From Enterocloster lavalensis (GTDB taxonomy: Bacteria; Bacillota; Clostridia; Lachnospirales; Lachnospiraceae): a stretch of 64,000 bases of DNA. The stretch spans positions 1 to 64,000 of the forward strand of contig NZ_CABJCG010000019.1 of the NCBI RefSeq assembly GCF_902364025.1, given 5' to 3'. A model generated the notes under the pieces. The model was given only the letters and a program-made list of their open reading frames with translations, ran no database searches and had not been told where the DNA came from. A program made the position numbers and the translations under genes. Shown here in pieces: positions 53,198 to 62,493 of the stretch. The stretch's first letter is position 1, and each line of letters starts with the position of its first letter.

Positions 53198-53560
53198 TCA
53201 TGAACCTCCTCATATCTTATTTTGCTCCCGGTGAACAAAATCTGGTGATATTCTATTTATACAAAAGCAAACGTCAGTTGTCATTGACAATGTTTCTCGT
53301 TTTTATTCCGGGTGATATGTTTTTGGCCTGAATCATGGATTTTTTTGAATCAGTCAATCGTAATCAGTCAAATATTTTCCCTGTAACTTGCAGGCGTTTA
53401 GCGATGTTTTTACTGTGAAACTGCCGCGCTGCGTTCCAAAACGGCGAAACATTTTCACGTGGATAATGTTTGAATATTCAGGGAAAAGTCCCTTTGTGGA
53501 CAAGGTGTTTCTTTTCTGCTATACTTTAGCTGAATCAACACAAAGTCAGGGGGGAGAGTT
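53198..53560. promoter_or_regulatory. Divergent intergenic region with AraC promoter
   Basis: 363 bp without a gene. TGGACA (53497-53502), 17 bases and TATACT (53520-53525) form a good promoter for the AraC gene, about 30 bases before its start. The left part is AT-rich and presumably holds the promoter of the minus-strand enzyme operon and the AraC sites; no clear repeat was found. Confidence 0.6.
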
Positions 53561-54499
53561 GTGGAGGAGAAGCGGTATCAGTATTATCTGGATGATGACC
53601 ATTACCTTCTTAGCTACGTTCATGATGTTTACAGCTACCGGTACCATTGGCATGACGATATGTATGAGCTGCACATTATTCTGACGGGAAGCATGGAATT
53701 TGTCCGGGAGGGGCAGAAATATCGTTTGAAGCCGGACGATGTTATTATTGTGAGTCCGGGTATGGGACATGCCACGTTTGCTCTGGAACCTCAGACTGCC
53801 ACACTTGTCCTTCGATTTTCTGCGAATGCATTTGAGGAATTTTTACAGAAGGATTATAGCTGCCGGTTTGATTTTGTGTCGGATGCCACTGACCGCCAAA
53901 TGGTGCGCTATACCCATGTGCGCTTTTACTGCGCGCTGTTACTGCAGGCCCTGGCGGCGGATGATTTGTTTTCAGGAAAAATCGTAAGGCATGCGTTTGG
54001 ACTGCTGCTTGTCACGCTTTATACCAGTTTTGAAGCTGAGCGCAATGATATTTATCAACCCAAAAACAGGAATATCCCGGATCGGCTGATCCAGGATGTC
54101 ATTCAATACATCGATGATAACTATACCAAAAAAATATCGCTCGGGGAATTGACAGAGCAGTTTAACTATAACAGAACCTATATTTCTACCTTTTTTAAGA
54201 AAAATGTGGGGATGAAGTTCTATGACTATCTGACAAGAACACGGTTTTCTGCCGCGGTGTGGGATTTGACTACAACGGATTTAAGTCTGACGAAGATAGC
54301 GCTGTACAATGGATTTCCGGATTTGAAGACCTTCAACCGTCTGTTCCAGGAAATGTTCCACCTCACCCCGGCGGAATACCGCCAGAAGCTTGCAATAACC
54401 ATGACGGAACTGCCGCATGAGTATTGGAACGTGAAGGAGCTGAGCGAGCCCAATATAAAATCAAAGCTGGATGAGTATATTGGGAGAGTTAATGTGTGA
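53561..54499 (+). CDS. AraC family transcriptional regulator
   Basis: 312 residues. An N-terminal cupin effector domain (about 20-100: YRYHWHDDMYELHIILTGSM, with VSPGMGHATF) is typical for sugar-responsive AraC proteins. The two HTH motifs lie in the second half (KISLGELTEQFNYNRTYIST; TKIALYNGFPDLKTFNRLFQ, then HLTPAEYRQK). The start is GTG 53561 behind GGGGGAGAG. Divergent from the sugar-acid enzyme/permease operon, of which it is the likely activator. Confidence 0.9.
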   Translation: MEEKRYQYYLDDDHYLLSYVHDVYSYRYHWHDDMYELHIILTGSMEFVREGQKYRLKPDDVIIVSPGMGHATFALEPQTATLVLRFSANAFEEFLQKDYSCRFDFVSDATDRQMVRYTHVRFYCALLLQALAADDLFSGKIVRHAFGLLLVTLYTSFEAERNDIYQPKNRNIPDRLIQDVIQYIDDNYTKKISLGELTEQFNYNRTYISTFFKKNVGMKFYDYLTRTRFSAAVWDLTTTDLSLTKIALYNGFPDLKTFNRLFQEMFHLTPAEYRQKLAITMTELPHEYWNVKELSEPNIKSKLDEYIGRVNV

Positions 54500-54525
54500 G
54501 AATGTATGTTGCGATTCGTTTAAAC

Positions 54526-54614
54526 TGCACTGTCTGACGTTAGGAAGGGAATCATGCGCATGGAGCGATCCATATTCCATGATCCTTCGCTGGCGTTCAA
54601 ACAGTGCATTTTTT
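54526..54614 (+). terminator. Long imperfect hairpin terminator
   Basis: TGCACTGT (54526-54533) pairs with ACAGTGCA (54601-54608), and further inside TGACG, GAAGG and ATCATG pair with matching blocks, giving an imperfect stem of nearly 40 bp. Six T follow at 54609-54614. It ends the AraC gene. The length is unusual for a terminator and could also be a small palindromic element. Confidence 0.6.
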
Positions 54615-54675
54615 GTGGGAAACTTCTAAGACTAACATAGAAATACCGCGTTCCAAGCGGAATTACGCCTCCCCC

Positions 54676-54695
54676 GTGAGGTTTCTGTGACATTT
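54676..54695 (+). promoter_or_regulatory. Response-regulator box before the two-component genes
   Basis: GTGAGGTTT (54676) and GTGACATTT (54687) are direct repeats spaced 11 bp, in the manner of OmpR-family sites. The same GTGACATTT with a GTGAC half 11 bp before it recurs before the ABC gene. Confidence 0.6.
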
Positions 54696-54730
54696 TGCCG
54701 GTATCTTATTCAGATAGGGAGGGATTTTAC

Positions 54731-55414
54731 ATGAGGATATTAGTGGTGGAGGATGACCGCCTTTTGAATCAGACGCTTTGCTACAACCTTTCTGCCGCAG
54801 GATATACGGTAGACGCCGCCATAACCAAAGCGGAGGCCGCGGCGTTTTGTGAAAAGCGGGACTATGATCTGATCGTTTTGGACGTGAACCTGCCGGACGG
54901 AAACGGGTTTGATTTCTGCCGGGAGTTTAAGGCGCGCCGTCCCGATACCGCGGTCGTGTTCCTGACAGCCCACGACATGGAGAGCGATATGCTTCGGGGG
55001 TTCGAGCTGGGGGCGGACGACTACGTGACAAAGCCCTTTCCCATCAGCGTGTTCCGCAAAAAGATAGCCGCCCTGCTCTCGCGGCTGCAAAAGCAGTCCG
55101 GAGGCGACTGCTATGACGACGGGAACCTGCTGATCAATTTTACGGAGATGAGCGCCGCCCTGGCGGGCCGGGCCGTTTCCTTCACGCCGTTAGAATACCG
55201 GCTGCTCAAGGTGCTGACGAAAAATCCACAGATCGTACTCACGCGGCAGGTGCTGCTGGAAAAGCTGTGGGACGCGGATGAAAATTTTGTGGACGAGCAC
55301 GCTCTGACCTCCGCGATCAGCCGCATCCGGGGAAAGATCGAAAGAAACGGAGATCAATACATCAAAACCGTATACGGTATGGGTTATCTGTGGATCGGAG
55401 GGATGAACAAATGA
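54731..55414 (+). CDS. OmpR family response regulator
   Basis: 227 residues. Receiver with VVEDD, Asp51 in LIVLDVNLPDGNG and TKPFP; winged-helix C-terminus (FTPLEYRLLKVLTKNPQ to YIKTVYGMGYLWI). ATG 54731 has GGGAGGG eight bases upstream; the frame extends 12 codons further back without a site. The stop overlaps the kinase start (ATGA). Together with the downstream ABC genes it resembles antimicrobial-peptide-sensing systems of the BceRS type. Confidence 0.92.
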   Translation: MRILVVEDDRLLNQTLCYNLSAAGYTVDAAITKAEAAAFCEKRDYDLIVLDVNLPDGNGFDFCREFKARRPDTAVVFLTAHDMESDMLRGFELGADDYVTKPFPISVFRKKIAALLSRLQKQSGGDCYDDGNLLINFTEMSAALAGRAVSFTPLEYRLLKVLTKNPQIVLTRQVLLEKLWDADENFVDEHALTSAISRIRGKIERNGDQYIKTVYGMGYLWIGGMNK

Positions 55415-56442
55415 CCGTTCAAAAGGCCTCCATCAATCAAATCTGCGCTGTGGCGGGCGCGGTCCTGTTGCTTCTGTCCGCGGCCTTTCTTGCACTGCTG
55501 TACCGTTTGACGGAAAATATGGCGGCAATCTGGTGTACCCTTGTGTTCCTCCTTCTGGTTTTATTGTGCGCCGCTTTCCTGATCGCCGCGCTGCGCGGGA
55601 AGCTGACCGGATTTGCAGGCGGGCTGTGCGGCCTTTTGGATGAGATGGCGGCGGGAAACATGGAGCTGCCGGAGCTGGAAGCGGAGGAAAGCCTGTTTTA
55701 TAAAATTAACCACCGCCTGGTCCGCCTGTATGAGATGATGGGGGAGAACCGGCGCAGCATCGCCAGGGAACGGGCCGAATTGCAGGAGCTGATCTCCGAT
55801 ATTGCCCACCAGGTGAAAACGCCGATTTCCAATCTGAAAATGGTGAACGCCACGCTTTTGGAGGAGTCCGTTCCGGAGGAAAAACGGAGGGAGTTTTTGC
55901 AGGCGGCCGGGGGGCAGCTGGACAAGCTGGATTTTCTCATGCAGGCCATGATTAAAACCTCACGGCTGGAAACCGGCGTTATTTCCCTGGAGAAAAAGCA
56001 GCAGCCCATCTACGATACGCTGGCGGAGGCTCTGGGCGGAATTCTGCTGGGCGCGGAGAAAAAACAGATCGAGGTCCGGGTGGACTGTGGGGAAGAACTG
56101 AGCGTATCCCATGACCGGAAGTGGACCGGAGAGGCACTGTTTAACCTTTTGGACAACGCCATTAAATACACGCCCGCCGGAGGCAGAATCAACGTCTCGG
56201 CTGAAAACCGGGAAATGTACCTGAAAATTGATATTGCCGACACGGGAATGGGAATCGCAGAACAAAATCAGGGGGCCATTTTCAAGCGGTTTTACCGGGA
56301 GGAACGGGTGCGCGACGCGGAGGGCATCGGGATCGGTCTGTATCTGGCCCGGGAGATTATCACCATGCAGGGCGGCTACATCCTCGTTTCGTCCAGTCCG
56401 GGACAGGGCTCCACGTTCTCCGTGTTTCTGCCCCGCCGGTGA
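55411..56442 (+). CDS. Intramembrane-sensing-type histidine kinase
   Basis: 343 residues. Two membrane helices (about 12-31 and 37-60) are joined by a loop of only a few residues, so there is no extracellular sensor domain. A HAMP-like linker, then HisKA with LISDIAHQVKTPISNLKM, and the ATPase (ALFNLLDNAIKYTPAGG, DTGMGIAEQ, EGIGIGLYLAREIIT) follow. Kinases of this shape often depend on a partner ABC transporter to sense peptides. Such a transporter lies directly downstream. ATG 55411 overlaps the regulator stop by four bases. Confidence 0.92.
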   Translation: MTVQKASINQICAVAGAVLLLLSAAFLALLYRLTENMAAIWCTLVFLLLVLLCAAFLIAALRGKLTGFAGGLCGLLDEMAAGNMELPELEAEESLFYKINHRLVRLYEMMGENRRSIARERAELQELISDIAHQVKTPISNLKMVNATLLEESVPEEKRREFLQAAGGQLDKLDFLMQAMIKTSRLETGVISLEKKQQPIYDTLAEALGGILLGAEKKQIEVRVDCGEELSVSHDRKWTGEALFNLLDNAIKYTPAGGRINVSAENREMYLKIDIADTGMGIAEQNQGAIFKRFYREERVRDAEGIGIGLYLAREIITMQGGYILVSSSPGQGSTFSVFLPRR

Positions 56443-56528
56443 CGGGGTGAAATGTCGCGGGAATGTGACATTTGAGCGGGACGCGGTGACGCCGCCGTGA
56501 CATTTCTGCGAGGATTGCCTTTTATAAT
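56439..56528 (+). promoter_or_regulatory. Promoter of the ABC pump with repeated regulator boxes
   Basis: TATAAT at 56523-56528 has no standard -35. Upstream are GTGAAATGT (56447), GTGACATTT (56465), GTGACGCCG (56486) and GTGACATTT (56497). The last two are 11 bp apart, and the two perfect copies are 32 bp apart. The same 9-mer precedes the regulator gene, so phosphorylated regulator probably activates both units. Confidence 0.65.
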
Positions 56529-56560
56529 CATGCCATCAACCGGAAAGGATGGTAGTTACC

Positions 56561-57226
56561 ATGAGCATTTTAGAAGTAACCGGCTTGAAAAAATATTACG
56601 GCGCCGGGGCGGGCGTCACAAGGGCGCTGGACGGCGTGACGCTTTCCATTGAGCAGGGGGAGTTTGCCGCCATTGTGGGCACCTCCGGAAGCGGAAAATC
56701 CACGCTGCTGCATATGATGGGCGGCCTGGATGTGCCCACCTCCGGCAGCGTTGTGGTGCGGGGAAAGGAGTTGGGCAAAATGAAGGAGGAGCAGCTGACC
56801 ATCTTCCGCAGGCGCAACATCGGGTTTGTCTTTCAAAATTACAACCTGGTTCCCGTGCTGAACGTCTATGAAAACATCGTCCTTCCCGTGGAACTGGATG
56901 GCGACCAGCCGGACAGAACGTACATGGAGGAGATCGTGCAAATGCTGGCCCTGGAAGATAAGCTTCAGAATATGCCGAACAACCTTTCCGGCGGACAGCA
57001 GCAGCGCGTGGCCATTGCCCGGGCGCTCATTTCTAAGCCTGCCATTATCCTGGCCGACGAGCCCACCGGCAATCTGGACAGCCGTACAAGCAGCGATGTA
57101 TTGGGACTGTTGAAAACCACCAGCCGGAAATTCCATCAGACCCTTGTGATGATCACCCATAACAACGAGATTGCCCAGCTTGCCGACCGCATTATCCGGA
57201 TTGAAGACGGTAAAATTGCAGAGTGA
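56561..57226 (+). CDS. ABC transporter ATP-binding protein (MacB/LolD/BceA type)
   Basis: 221 residues. Walker [14 protein letters not shown], signature [16 protein letters not shown], Walker [16 protein letters not shown] loop in MITHNN. These ATPases work with FtsX-type permeases to remove or release peptides or lipoproteins by mechanotransmission. ATG 56561 is chosen for its AAAGGATGG site over an in-frame start four codons earlier. The permease gene follows after 13 bp. Confidence 0.93.
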   Translation: MSILEVTGLKKYYGAGAGVTRALDGVTLSIEQGEFAAIVGTSGSGKSTLLHMMGGLDVPTSGSVVVRGKELGKMKEEQLTIFRRRNIGFVFQNYNLVPVLNVYENIVLPVELDGDQPDRTYMEEIVQMLALEDKLQNMPNNLSGGQQQRVAIARALISKPAIILADEPTGNLDSRTSSDVLGLLKTTSRKFHQTLVMITHNNEIAQLADRIIRIEDGKIAE

Positions 57227-57239
57227 GGAGGGCGGACCG

Positions 57240-59810
57240 ATGAAGGATATTTTGTTTGGCAATAACAACGCCGCCATCATCAAACGGTTGTCCAGCCGTT
57301 ACTTTGAGGCCGGAAAAAGCAGGAATGTGATTGCGGGCGTCGCGATTGCGCTGACGACCCTCCTGTTCACCGCGATTTTCACACTGGGTTCAGGGCTGAT
57401 GGACACTGTGCGGGATCAGAATATCCGCAGGCAGGGCGGCGACGGGCAGGCGGTGTTGAACAATATCAGCGACGCGGTATATGAGGACGTAAAGGACCAT
57501 CCGCTGATTGATGAAATCGCCTACACCAAAGCGGTTTCCTACCGTCTGCAGAATCCCGGTATGGAAAAGTGGCCTTCCGAACTGTGGTATATGGATGATA
57601 CGGCGCTGGAGTTCGCCCGCTATACGCCCACGACGGGACGCCGCCCTCAGGCGGAAAACGAAATCATAGCCGATACCAGAACCCTGGAGACCCTGGGAAT
57701 ACCGGCAGAGCTTGGCCGGACGGTCACGCTCCGGTACGATATCAAGGGGACGCAGTATACCACCGATTTTACACTGTGCGGGTTCTGGGAGACCGATACC
57801 TTAAGCAGCATCGGCCGCCTGATCGTATCCAAAGCTTTTGTGGACGCCCGCCGGGAGCTGCTTAACTATACCTATCCGGTGGACAACGACTATTCGGGCG
57901 TTGTGGCGGCCTACGTGAAGTTTCGCGGCGGCGGAGCGGTGGAGCCGAAGCTGCACCAGCTGCTTTCGGAAACCGGCTACACCTGCGAAACCATGGGCGG
58001 CAGCCCGGCCGACGGTAATTACGTGATTGCAAGGGTAAGCCCTGCCAGCCAGAGCAGCGGCTTACTCGGGAACCCGGCCCTGCTCCTGTCCGGACTTGCC
58101 GGTATTTTGCTGATTATGGCGACGGGGTATCTGATCATCTACAATATTTTTCAGATTTCCGTGATCCAGGATATCCAGTCCTACGGACAGTTGAAAACCC
58201 TGGGAACCACCGCGCGGCAGATTAAGCGGCTCATCAACCGGCAGTCCATGCGGCTTTCGGCAATCGGGATCCCCATCGGCCTGCTGGCCGGATTCCTGAG
58301 TGGAAAGGCCCTGCTGCCCTCCCTGATGGACGGCACGGTTTACAGCGCCGATGCCGGAGTCAAGGTGTCCGCCAATCCCCTCATCTTCATCGGGGCGGCC
58401 GCCTTTGCCTTCCTGACGGTGTGGATCAGCGTCCGCAAGCCGGCGAAAATCGCAGGCTCCGTCTCGCCCATCGAGGCGGTCCGCTACACGCAGCGGGATA
58501 CCGGGGCGTTTCAGCGGCGGAGTGCGACGGGCAAAAAATCCACCGGCGGCGCTAAAATCCATCGCATGGCCCTGTCCAATTTGGGCCGGAACCGGAAGCG
58601 CACCCTGCTGGTGATCCTCTCCATGACCCTGAGCCTGGTGTTGTTTCATACCGTGTTCACCCTGTCTGGCGGCTTTGATATTGAAAAGTATGTGGCAAAG
58701 TTTGTCAATAAGGATTTTGTCATCTCCACCGCCGACTACTTCCATTATAAATTTGAGACCAGCGAAATGGAGCTGACAACCTCCTTTGTGGAGGCGGTCA
58801 GGCAGCATGACGCCTTTGAGGACGGCGGCGGCCTGTACAGCACAAGAACGTTGGAGGAGGCCTTTTCCGCGGAGAGCGGGGCCGTGTCCAGTTATAACAA
58901 GGACGAAAAGGGGAATCCCTATGTCCAGTTTTTCGGTGCGGACGATTTCCTGCTGGCTTCCATGGAGGCGGTGGAGGGAACCATCGACTGGGAGGCGCTG
59001 AAAAGCGGGAACTATGTACTCTACGGGCTGGCCTGCGACGACAAGGGAAACGTGATCGACAATCCGGCCATCCAGCCGGGCGACACCCTCCGGTTCCATC
59101 ATGTGGCGAAGGACGGACTGACCAGTACCATTGACGGCACCTTTGACCGGACGGTGATGGCCAAGGTGCGGATCAACGAAAATACCGATACGACCCGCAA
59201 CACCGGCGAGGACCGCTTCTATCTGCCCACCGGGCAGTTCCTGTCCCTCTGCGAGACACCCCACATGGTCAGCTATCCCTTTAATGTGAAAGACGGAACA
59301 GAGGCGGCTATGGAGGAATTTCTAAGCAGCTATGTGGAGAATGTGGAGCCGAGGATGAATTATGACTCGAAGGAGACCTATATCCGCTCCTTCCACGATC
59401 TGACCGCCCTGATCGTCACCATCGGAGGCGCGTTAAGCATCATCATCGGCTTGATCGGGATCGCGAACTTTGTCAACTCGGTCCTGACCAGCATCATCAC
59501 CCGCCGCAAGGAGTTCGCCATGCTGCAGAGCATCGGCATGACGGGGAGGCAGCTGAGGCGGCTGCTCGCCTGGGAGGGGGTATATTACGCCATTGGTACC
59601 ATTGTGACCTCGGCGGCAATCGGCACGGCCTTTTCCGCTGTCGTCGTCCGGGCCATGGCCGGTGGGATCTGGTTCTTCACGTACCGGTTCATTTTCTGGC
59701 CGCTGCTGGCGGTGTATCCGTTTTTGCTTTTGCTGACCATGGCAATTCCCGCGCTTCTGTACCGGGGGATCGCAAAGGCAAGCATCATTGAACGGCTGCG
59801 GCAGAATTGA
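57240..59810 (+). CDS. FtsX-like permease, two-module type
   Basis: 856 residues. The N-terminal membrane helix (about 25-48) precedes an extracellular MacB-core-like domain (about 50-270). A first FtsX block with three helices lies at about 280-400, and a further helix at about 455-480. A second extracellular domain (about 490-715) and a second FtsX block (about 725-850; FVNSVLTSIITRRKEFAMLQ, SIGMTGRQLRRLLAWEG) follow. Such duplicated FtsX permeases are common in Clostridia, and larger than BceB (about 650). ATG 57240 has GAGGAGG before it. Function as peptide or antibiotic pump is inferred from the linked two-component system. Confidence 0.9.
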   Translation: MKDILFGNNNAAIIKRLSSRYFEAGKSRNVIAGVAIALTTLLFTAIFTLGSGLMDTVRDQNIRRQGGDGQAVLNNISDAVYEDVKDHPLIDEIAYTKAVSYRLQNPGMEKWPSELWYMDDTALEFARYTPTTGRRPQAENEIIADTRTLETLGIPAELGRTVTLRYDIKGTQYTTDFTLCGFWETDTLSSIGRLIVSKAFVDARRELLNYTYPVDNDYSGVVAAYVKFRGGGAVEPKLHQLLSETGYTCETMGGSPADGNYVIARVSPASQSSGLLGNPALLLSGLAGILLIMATGYLIIYNIFQISVIQDIQSYGQLKTLGTTARQIKRLINRQSMRLSAIGIPIGLLAGFLSGKALLPSLMDGTVYSADAGVKVSANPLIFIGAAAFAFLTVWISVRKPAKIAGSVSPIEAVRYTQRDTGAFQRRSATGKKSTGGAKIHRMALSNLGRNRKRTLLVILSMTLSLVLFHTVFTLSGGFDIEKYVAKFVNKDFVISTADYFHYKFETSEMELTTSFVEAVRQHDAFEDGGGLYSTRTLEEAFSAESGAVSSYNKDEKGNPYVQFFGADDFLLASMEAVEGTIDWEALKSGNYVLYGLACDDKGNVIDNPAIQPGDTLRFHHVAKDGLTSTIDGTFDRTVMAKVRINENTDTTRNTGEDRFYLPTGQFLSLCETPHMVSYPFNVKDGTEAAMEEFLSSYVENVEPRMNYDSKETYIRSFHDLTALIVTIGGALSIIIGLIGIANFVNSVLTSIITRRKEFAMLQSIGMTGRQLRRLLAWEGVYYAIGTIVTSAAIGTAFSAVVVRAMAGGIWFFTYRFIFWPLLAVYPFLLLLTMAIPALLYRGIAKASIIERLRQN

Positions 59811-60062
59811 GATTCAACGATCTGGCGCGCTAAGTGAGGCTGGTAAGACGGTTGATTTGGAATCCTGAAAGCGGCAAGGAGGGCTCTTGGAAACAATGTC
59901 GTATTTTTTCAATATCAGAACAGAAATTTACGATATAATTCTCTCGGAAGAGGAACGGGTCGAATGAGGTGTGCGTTGTAAGCGGTAAATTCATGGGACA
60001 TTTCACCGCTAAACCGGACCGCCTATGCTTCCGCACCATACAGAACATCAAGGAGGACGACT

Positions 60063-60785
60063 ATGAACTGGGAGCCGTGGACAGGCTGTCACCAAATAAG
60101 CGACGGCTGCGCAAACTGCTATTTTTATGGGCCGTATGCCAAACGCTATGGCCAAAATACGATTCTGAAAACGGATCAATTTGACTGGCCGATCCGGAGA
60201 AATAAAAAAGGCGAATACAATATCAAGGGGAATAAGATCCTCGCCACCTGCTTTGCCACCGACTTTTTCCTGCCAGAGGCGGACGAATGGCGGGGGGAGG
60301 TCTGGGCCATGATCCGGGAGCGGACGGACATTGATTTTTTGATTCTGACCAAGCGGATCGACCGATTCCCGGTATCCCTCCCCGCGGACTGGGGCGAGGG
60401 TTATGATAATGTGAATATCGGCTGCACGGTGGAAAACCAGGCGCTGGCGGATTACCGGCTCCCCCTGTTTTTGTCCTATCCGATGAAGCGGCGGTTCATT
60501 GCCTGCGCCCCGCTTCTGGAAGCAATCGACCTGACCCCTTATCTGCATGGGGTGGATCATGTTACCGCTGGCGGCGAAACGGGGCGGGCAGCGCGTGAGT
60601 GCGATTATGAGTGGGTGCTGAATATCCGGGAGCAATGCGCGGGGGCGGGCGTGACCTTCTGGTTTAAGAACACAGGCTCCCGGCTCCGGCGTGACGGCGT
60701 TGTGGAAAAAATCAATCCGTATAAACAGACCGGGATGGCGAAAGCGCTTGGGATTGATATTTCAGACGGGAAAAGGCTGTTTTGA
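60063..60785 (+). CDS. DUF5131 family protein (phage Gp37/Gp68-like)
   Basis: 240 residues. The start NWEPWTGCHQISDGCANCYF and the segments FLILTKRIDRFP, NVNIGCTVENQALADYRLPL, HVTAGGETGRAARECDYEWV and VTFWFKNTGSRL are characteristic of DUF5131, often annotated as phage Gp37Gp68 family. The cysteine pattern GCxxCY resembles the Fe-S start of radical enzymes, although the function is unproven. GAGG at about eight bases precedes ATG 60063. It is not surrounded by phage genes here, so it is an isolated copy. Confidence 0.85.
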   Translation: MNWEPWTGCHQISDGCANCYFYGPYAKRYGQNTILKTDQFDWPIRRNKKGEYNIKGNKILATCFATDFFLPEADEWRGEVWAMIRERTDIDFLILTKRIDRFPVSLPADWGEGYDNVNIGCTVENQALADYRLPLFLSYPMKRRFIACAPLLEAIDLTPYLHGVDHVTAGGETGRAARECDYEWVLNIREQCAGAGVTFWFKNTGSRLRRDGVVEKINPYKQTGMAKALGIDISDGKRLF

Positions 60786-60807
60786 GTGCCTTGGGCAGGA
60801 GGGGACA

Positions 60808-61317
60808 ATGTTAGAATTAAGATTGCTAAGGGATGAGGCTCTACCACTGGTAGAAGTCTGGCTGAATCGTGAACATGTAAAAAAGTGGTATGAAATACCG
60901 CGCCTTGGTCTTTCCATCAATGATTGGCTCTATGAACTGAGAGAACGCAAAGGGGAATTCAAATGGTTGACCCATCTCGTCGTGCTGTGGCAGGGGCGCC
61001 CGATTGGACTATGTCAATACTATAAATGCGAGGATAGCAGGGATGAGGATTTTGGATCGCTGCCGATCGAGGGGTCATACGGCATCGACTACCTCATAGG
61101 AGAAGAAGCTTGTCTCGGAAAAGGTTTGGGTAAGGAAATGGTTACCTCGCTTGTGGATCTGGTATTTTCGTTTCCGGATGCCAAAAGAGTTACCGCCGAC
61201 ATCGACAAGGAGAACAAGGCGTCTGAGAGGACACTGTTATCATGCGGCTTTACGTTATTTGATGCGGAATTCAGCCGTTATGTTTTGACTCATAAATCGA
61301 ACAACATTACAGGATGA
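60808..61317 (+). CDS. GNAT family N-acetyltransferase
   Basis: 169 residues. The acetyl-CoA site is visible in IGEEACLGKGLGKEMVTSLV, and the end (VTADIDKENKASERTLLSCGF) is typical for GNATs. The arrangement LPLVEVWLNREHVKKWYE and GSYGIDYLIGE recalls the AAC(6')/Acetyltransf_8 group of aminoglycoside or siderophore acetyltransferases, but many relatives have other substrates. ATG 60808 follows AGGAGGGG; the longer frame begins inside the previous gene and is not used. It lies 22 bp after the DUF5131 gene. Confidence 0.85.
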   Translation: MLELRLLRDEALPLVEVWLNREHVKKWYEIPRLGLSINDWLYELRERKGEFKWLTHLVVLWQGRPIGLCQYYKCEDSRDEDFGSLPIEGSYGIDYLIGEEACLGKGLGKEMVTSLVDLVFSFPDAKRVTADIDKENKASERTLLSCGFTLFDAEFSRYVLTHKSNNITG

Positions 61318-61326
61318 AGAGAGGGT

Positions 61327-62055
61327 ATGAACATGATTACACCGATGACAAAAGCATGGGAGACGGAACTGCTGTGGACTGGGGAGGAACTTACCAAAAA
61401 AAGTAAAATGAAACATGAGGGAGGCGGCCTGTTAATCCTGGGTATTGGGGCGCTGGCTCTCGGAGTGTTCAACCATCTGCTGTTCCATATGATCTATGAA
61501 AGTGATATAATGTGGATTGTAGTTACCGTAGTCTGCGTGCTTCTTGGCGTCATCCTGACCGGACTCGGCGTAAAAATGATGTCCAAAACCGGCGCCTCTG
61601 TTGCGGAGATGACGGCCAAGGACAGCGGCTACAGCGCAGAAGAAATACTGGAATTTTATAGGGAATGCCGCCAGCCGGATGCACTGCTATTGTCTTTGAC
61701 TTCCCAACCCACCAGAGAAAAAGATTTTATGAAAGTGGGCTTTTTGACTAAAAACTGGCTGCGGCTGCCAAACAGGCTGTATCATGGCGTCATGCGGATT
61801 TCGGACATGGCGGTGATCTGGTATGAAGAGTCTGCGCTTCCAGGTTATGATCCGGGTATTTTCACCATTAAAAGTGACGGAAACATGCTGTATGTGAAAT
61901 GCAAACCGGATGTGGGAACTGAGCTCGTTGCGGCGCTCGCCGGCAGAAACCCCGAGAGCATTACAGCGCGGCGTTTTACGTTTGAGGGCGATCACTATGA
62001 TGCCTTTCAGAACCCGAAGAAGGCGGCGGACCTTTATCGGATGAGGAGACATTAG
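61327..62055 (+). CDS. Hypothetical membrane protein with two helices
   Basis: 242 residues. Two membrane segments (about 33-55 and 60-82) follow a short cytosolic start. The remaining 160 residues form a soluble domain (GYSAEEILEFYRECRQPDAL; FTIKSDGNMLYVKCKPDVGT) without known motif. ATG 61327 or ATG 61333 may be used; GAGAGGG precedes both. It lies 10 bp after the acetyltransferase gene and is probably co-transcribed with it. No family recognised. Confidence 0.65.
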   Translation: MNMITPMTKAWETELLWTGEELTKKSKMKHEGGGLLILGIGALALGVFNHLLFHMIYESDIMWIVVTVVCVLLGVILTGLGVKMMSKTGASVAEMTAKDSGYSAEEILEFYRECRQPDALLLSLTSQPTREKDFMKVGFLTKNWLRLPNRLYHGVMRISDMAVIWYEESALPGYDPGIFTIKSDGNMLYVKCKPDVGTELVAALAGRNPESITARRFTFEGDHYDAFQNPKKAADLYRMRRH

Positions 62056-62145
62056 TCCATTGATAAGAAATCTCCCCGGGAATAGGATTTGAAAAGAGAG
62101 GAACACGTCAGGCAACCGATGCGCAGAGATTACGGAGGGTGAAGC

Positions 62146-62493
62146 ATGAAAACGAAATTGATCGGGTGGTTGGCCGGGTCTGCAGCGGTGATGCTCTTAC
62201 TGCCATGGGCCGCGGTAACGTTTGTCCAAAGTGATGCCGGAATGGCGGTTACGCTGCTGTTGTTTTTTGCGATCAATCCGGCATTCTCCATTGTAACAGG
62301 GATCTTTGCAGGAAAATCCATGAAAGAAATGTGGTGCCTGCCTGTCATTGCCGCCGCCTTGTTTTTGCTTGGTACATGGGCGTTCTTTGATCCGGGGGAA
62401 GGTGCGTTTGTCATATACGCGGTGGTTTATCTGGTCATTGGCATGGCCTCGATGCTGGCTTCTTCATGGTTCTGTGCGGGAAAACGGCGGTAG
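62146..62493 (+). CDS. Small integral membrane protein
   Basis: 115 residues, four hydrophobic segments (about 7-27, 32-52, 62-82, 86-108), with few charged residues except in the loops. GGAGGGT precedes ATG 62146 at six bases. It follows the previous membrane protein gene by 90 bp in the same direction. No function or family recognised. Confidence 0.65.
   Translation: MKTKLIGWLAGSAAVMLLLPWAAVTFVQSDAGMAVTLLLFFAINPAFSIVTGIFAGKSMKEMWCLPVIAAALFLLGTWAFFDPGEGAFVIYAVVYLVIGMASMLASSWFCAGKRR

Noticed and set aside
58062..59264. A 400-codon minus-strand frame opposite the FtsX permease gene
   Set aside because: Antisense shadow with low-complexity His/Gly/Gln-rich translation; the permease on the other strand is well supported.
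60063..60785. Prophage signal from the DUF5131 (Gp37/Gp68) protein
   Set aside because: No integrase, capsid, tail or lysis genes are nearby; the family also occurs alone in chromosomes.
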